64,000 nt of DNA from contig NZ_AMXA01000007.1 of NCBI RefSeq assembly GCF_000310145.2, positions 62,001 through 126,000 on the forward strand, read 5' to 3'. Under the pieces are notes generated by a model. It saw only the letters and a program-made list of their open reading frames with translations, searched no databases and was not told where the DNA came from. The translations under genes and the position numbers were made by a program. Of this stretch, positions 63,772-64,000 are shown in pieces. The DNA is from Thauera sp. 28. Its GTDB lineage: Bacteria; Pseudomonadota; Gammaproteobacteria; Burkholderiales; Rhodocyclaceae. Numbering within the stretch: position 1 is the first letter of the stretch; every line of letters begins with the position of its first letter.

Positions 63772-64000
63772 GGCGTCGCCCCCCGCTTGAGCTGACGCAC
63801 CTCCCAGTCGATTCGCAGCAGGATGCCGAGCGCAATGCAGTTGGCGACGATGCCCGAGCCACCAAAGCTCATCAGCGGCAGGGTCAGCCCCTTGGTCGGC
63901 AGCAGCCCCATGTTGACGCCCATGTTGATGAAGGACTGCACACCGATCCACAGGCCAATGCCCTGCGCAACCAGGCCGGAGAAGTAGCGCTCAAGCCTGA
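63768..64000 (-). CDS. ftsW: Lipid II flippase/SEDS protein FtsW, C-terminal part (cut by window edge)
   Basis: Only the last 77 or so residues lie in the window. They read [21 protein letters not shown] then [19 protein letters not shown] (cited in parts), the C-terminal SEDS signature, ending with a short basic tail. FtsW is the septal peptidoglycan glycosyltransferase working with FtsI. Its stop overlaps the murG ATG (ATGA), as usual in this cluster. Confidence 0.93.
   Translation of the reverse strand, partial: RLERYFSGLVAQGIGLWIGVQSFINMGVNMGLLPTKGLTLPLMSFGGSGIVANCIALGILLRIDWEVRQLKRGATP

Noticed and set aside
1-64000. IS elements, prophage genes, tRNA/rRNA genes or CRISPR arrays
   Set aside because: No transposase, integrase or phage motif, no spaced repeat array and no RNA-gene sequence was recognised on either strand; tRNAs were not searched computationally.

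Overview
The window reads as high-GC betaproteobacterial DNA, most likely Rhodocyclales (Thauera/Azoarcus/Zoogloea type). This is inferred from gene content (an exosortase A/PEP-CTERM exopolysaccharide locus, a PilS/PilR-type pair with a PP0621-like small protein, and a division/cell-wall cluster), not from a database search. It is almost fully coding, with many 1-4 bp start/stop overlaps. I saw no rRNA, tRNA, IS element, phage gene or CRISPR array, and no gene-free stretch over 300 bases.

Layout. (1) 1-9909, plus strand: the end of an asparagine-synthase-like gene, three GT2 glycosyltransferases, a GT14-like branching enzyme, a NodB deacetylase, a sulfotransferase, and a 1051-residue fusion of a GT2 domain, membrane segments and a sulfatase-fold domain. 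(2) 20739-9957, minus strand: an MBOAT acyltransferase with its SGNH partner, a divergent deacetylase-like protein, a GT4 enzyme, a TPR protein, and a tightly overlapping module. That module holds a GtrB-like transferase, a GNAT acetyltransferase, GtrA, a WecE/RffA-like aminotransferase and a polytopic GT-C-like protein. It looks like a three-component sugar-transfer system dedicated to an N-acetylated 4-amino-4,6-dideoxyhexose. (3) 20833-24726, plus strand: a second asparagine-synthase-like protein without the N-terminal catalytic Cys, a deacetylase and an unknown protein. (4) 44797-24799, minus strand: a 16-gene operon-like run with XrtA export lipoprotein, chain-length protein, tyrosine kinase, outer-membrane protein, ATPase, WecB, deacetylase, FemAB-like protein, four GT4 enzymes, an amidotransferase, exosortase A fused to EpsI, a CapK/PaaK-like ligase and an O-ligase/polymerase. 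(5) 44942-45830: a good sigma-54 promoter in front of a FeeM-like N-acyl amino acid synthase. (6) 47-49 kb: DUF1302 protein, ABC ATPase, and a LolA-like protein with a Tat signal. (7) 48.9-53.7 kb: an MBL/beta-CASP nuclease, then PilR and PilS homologues and a PP0621-like protein. (8) 53.8-56.9 kb: a methionine-type aminotransferase, MtnA and a FucA-like class II aldolase, a plausible 5-deoxypentose/methylthioadenosine salvage set. (9) 64000-56995, minus strand: ftsW(partial)-murG-murC-ddlB-ftsQ-ftsA-ftsZ.

How it fits together. Regions 1-4 together encode synthesis, decoration (acetyl, sulfate, deacetylation, amidation, Fuc4NAc-like side group), chain-length control and export of a complex exopolysaccharide, tied to exosortase A sorting of PEP-CTERM proteins. 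No PEP-CTERM substrate, initiating undecaprenyl-phosphate sugar transferase or Wzx flippase is visible here, so these must lie elsewhere.
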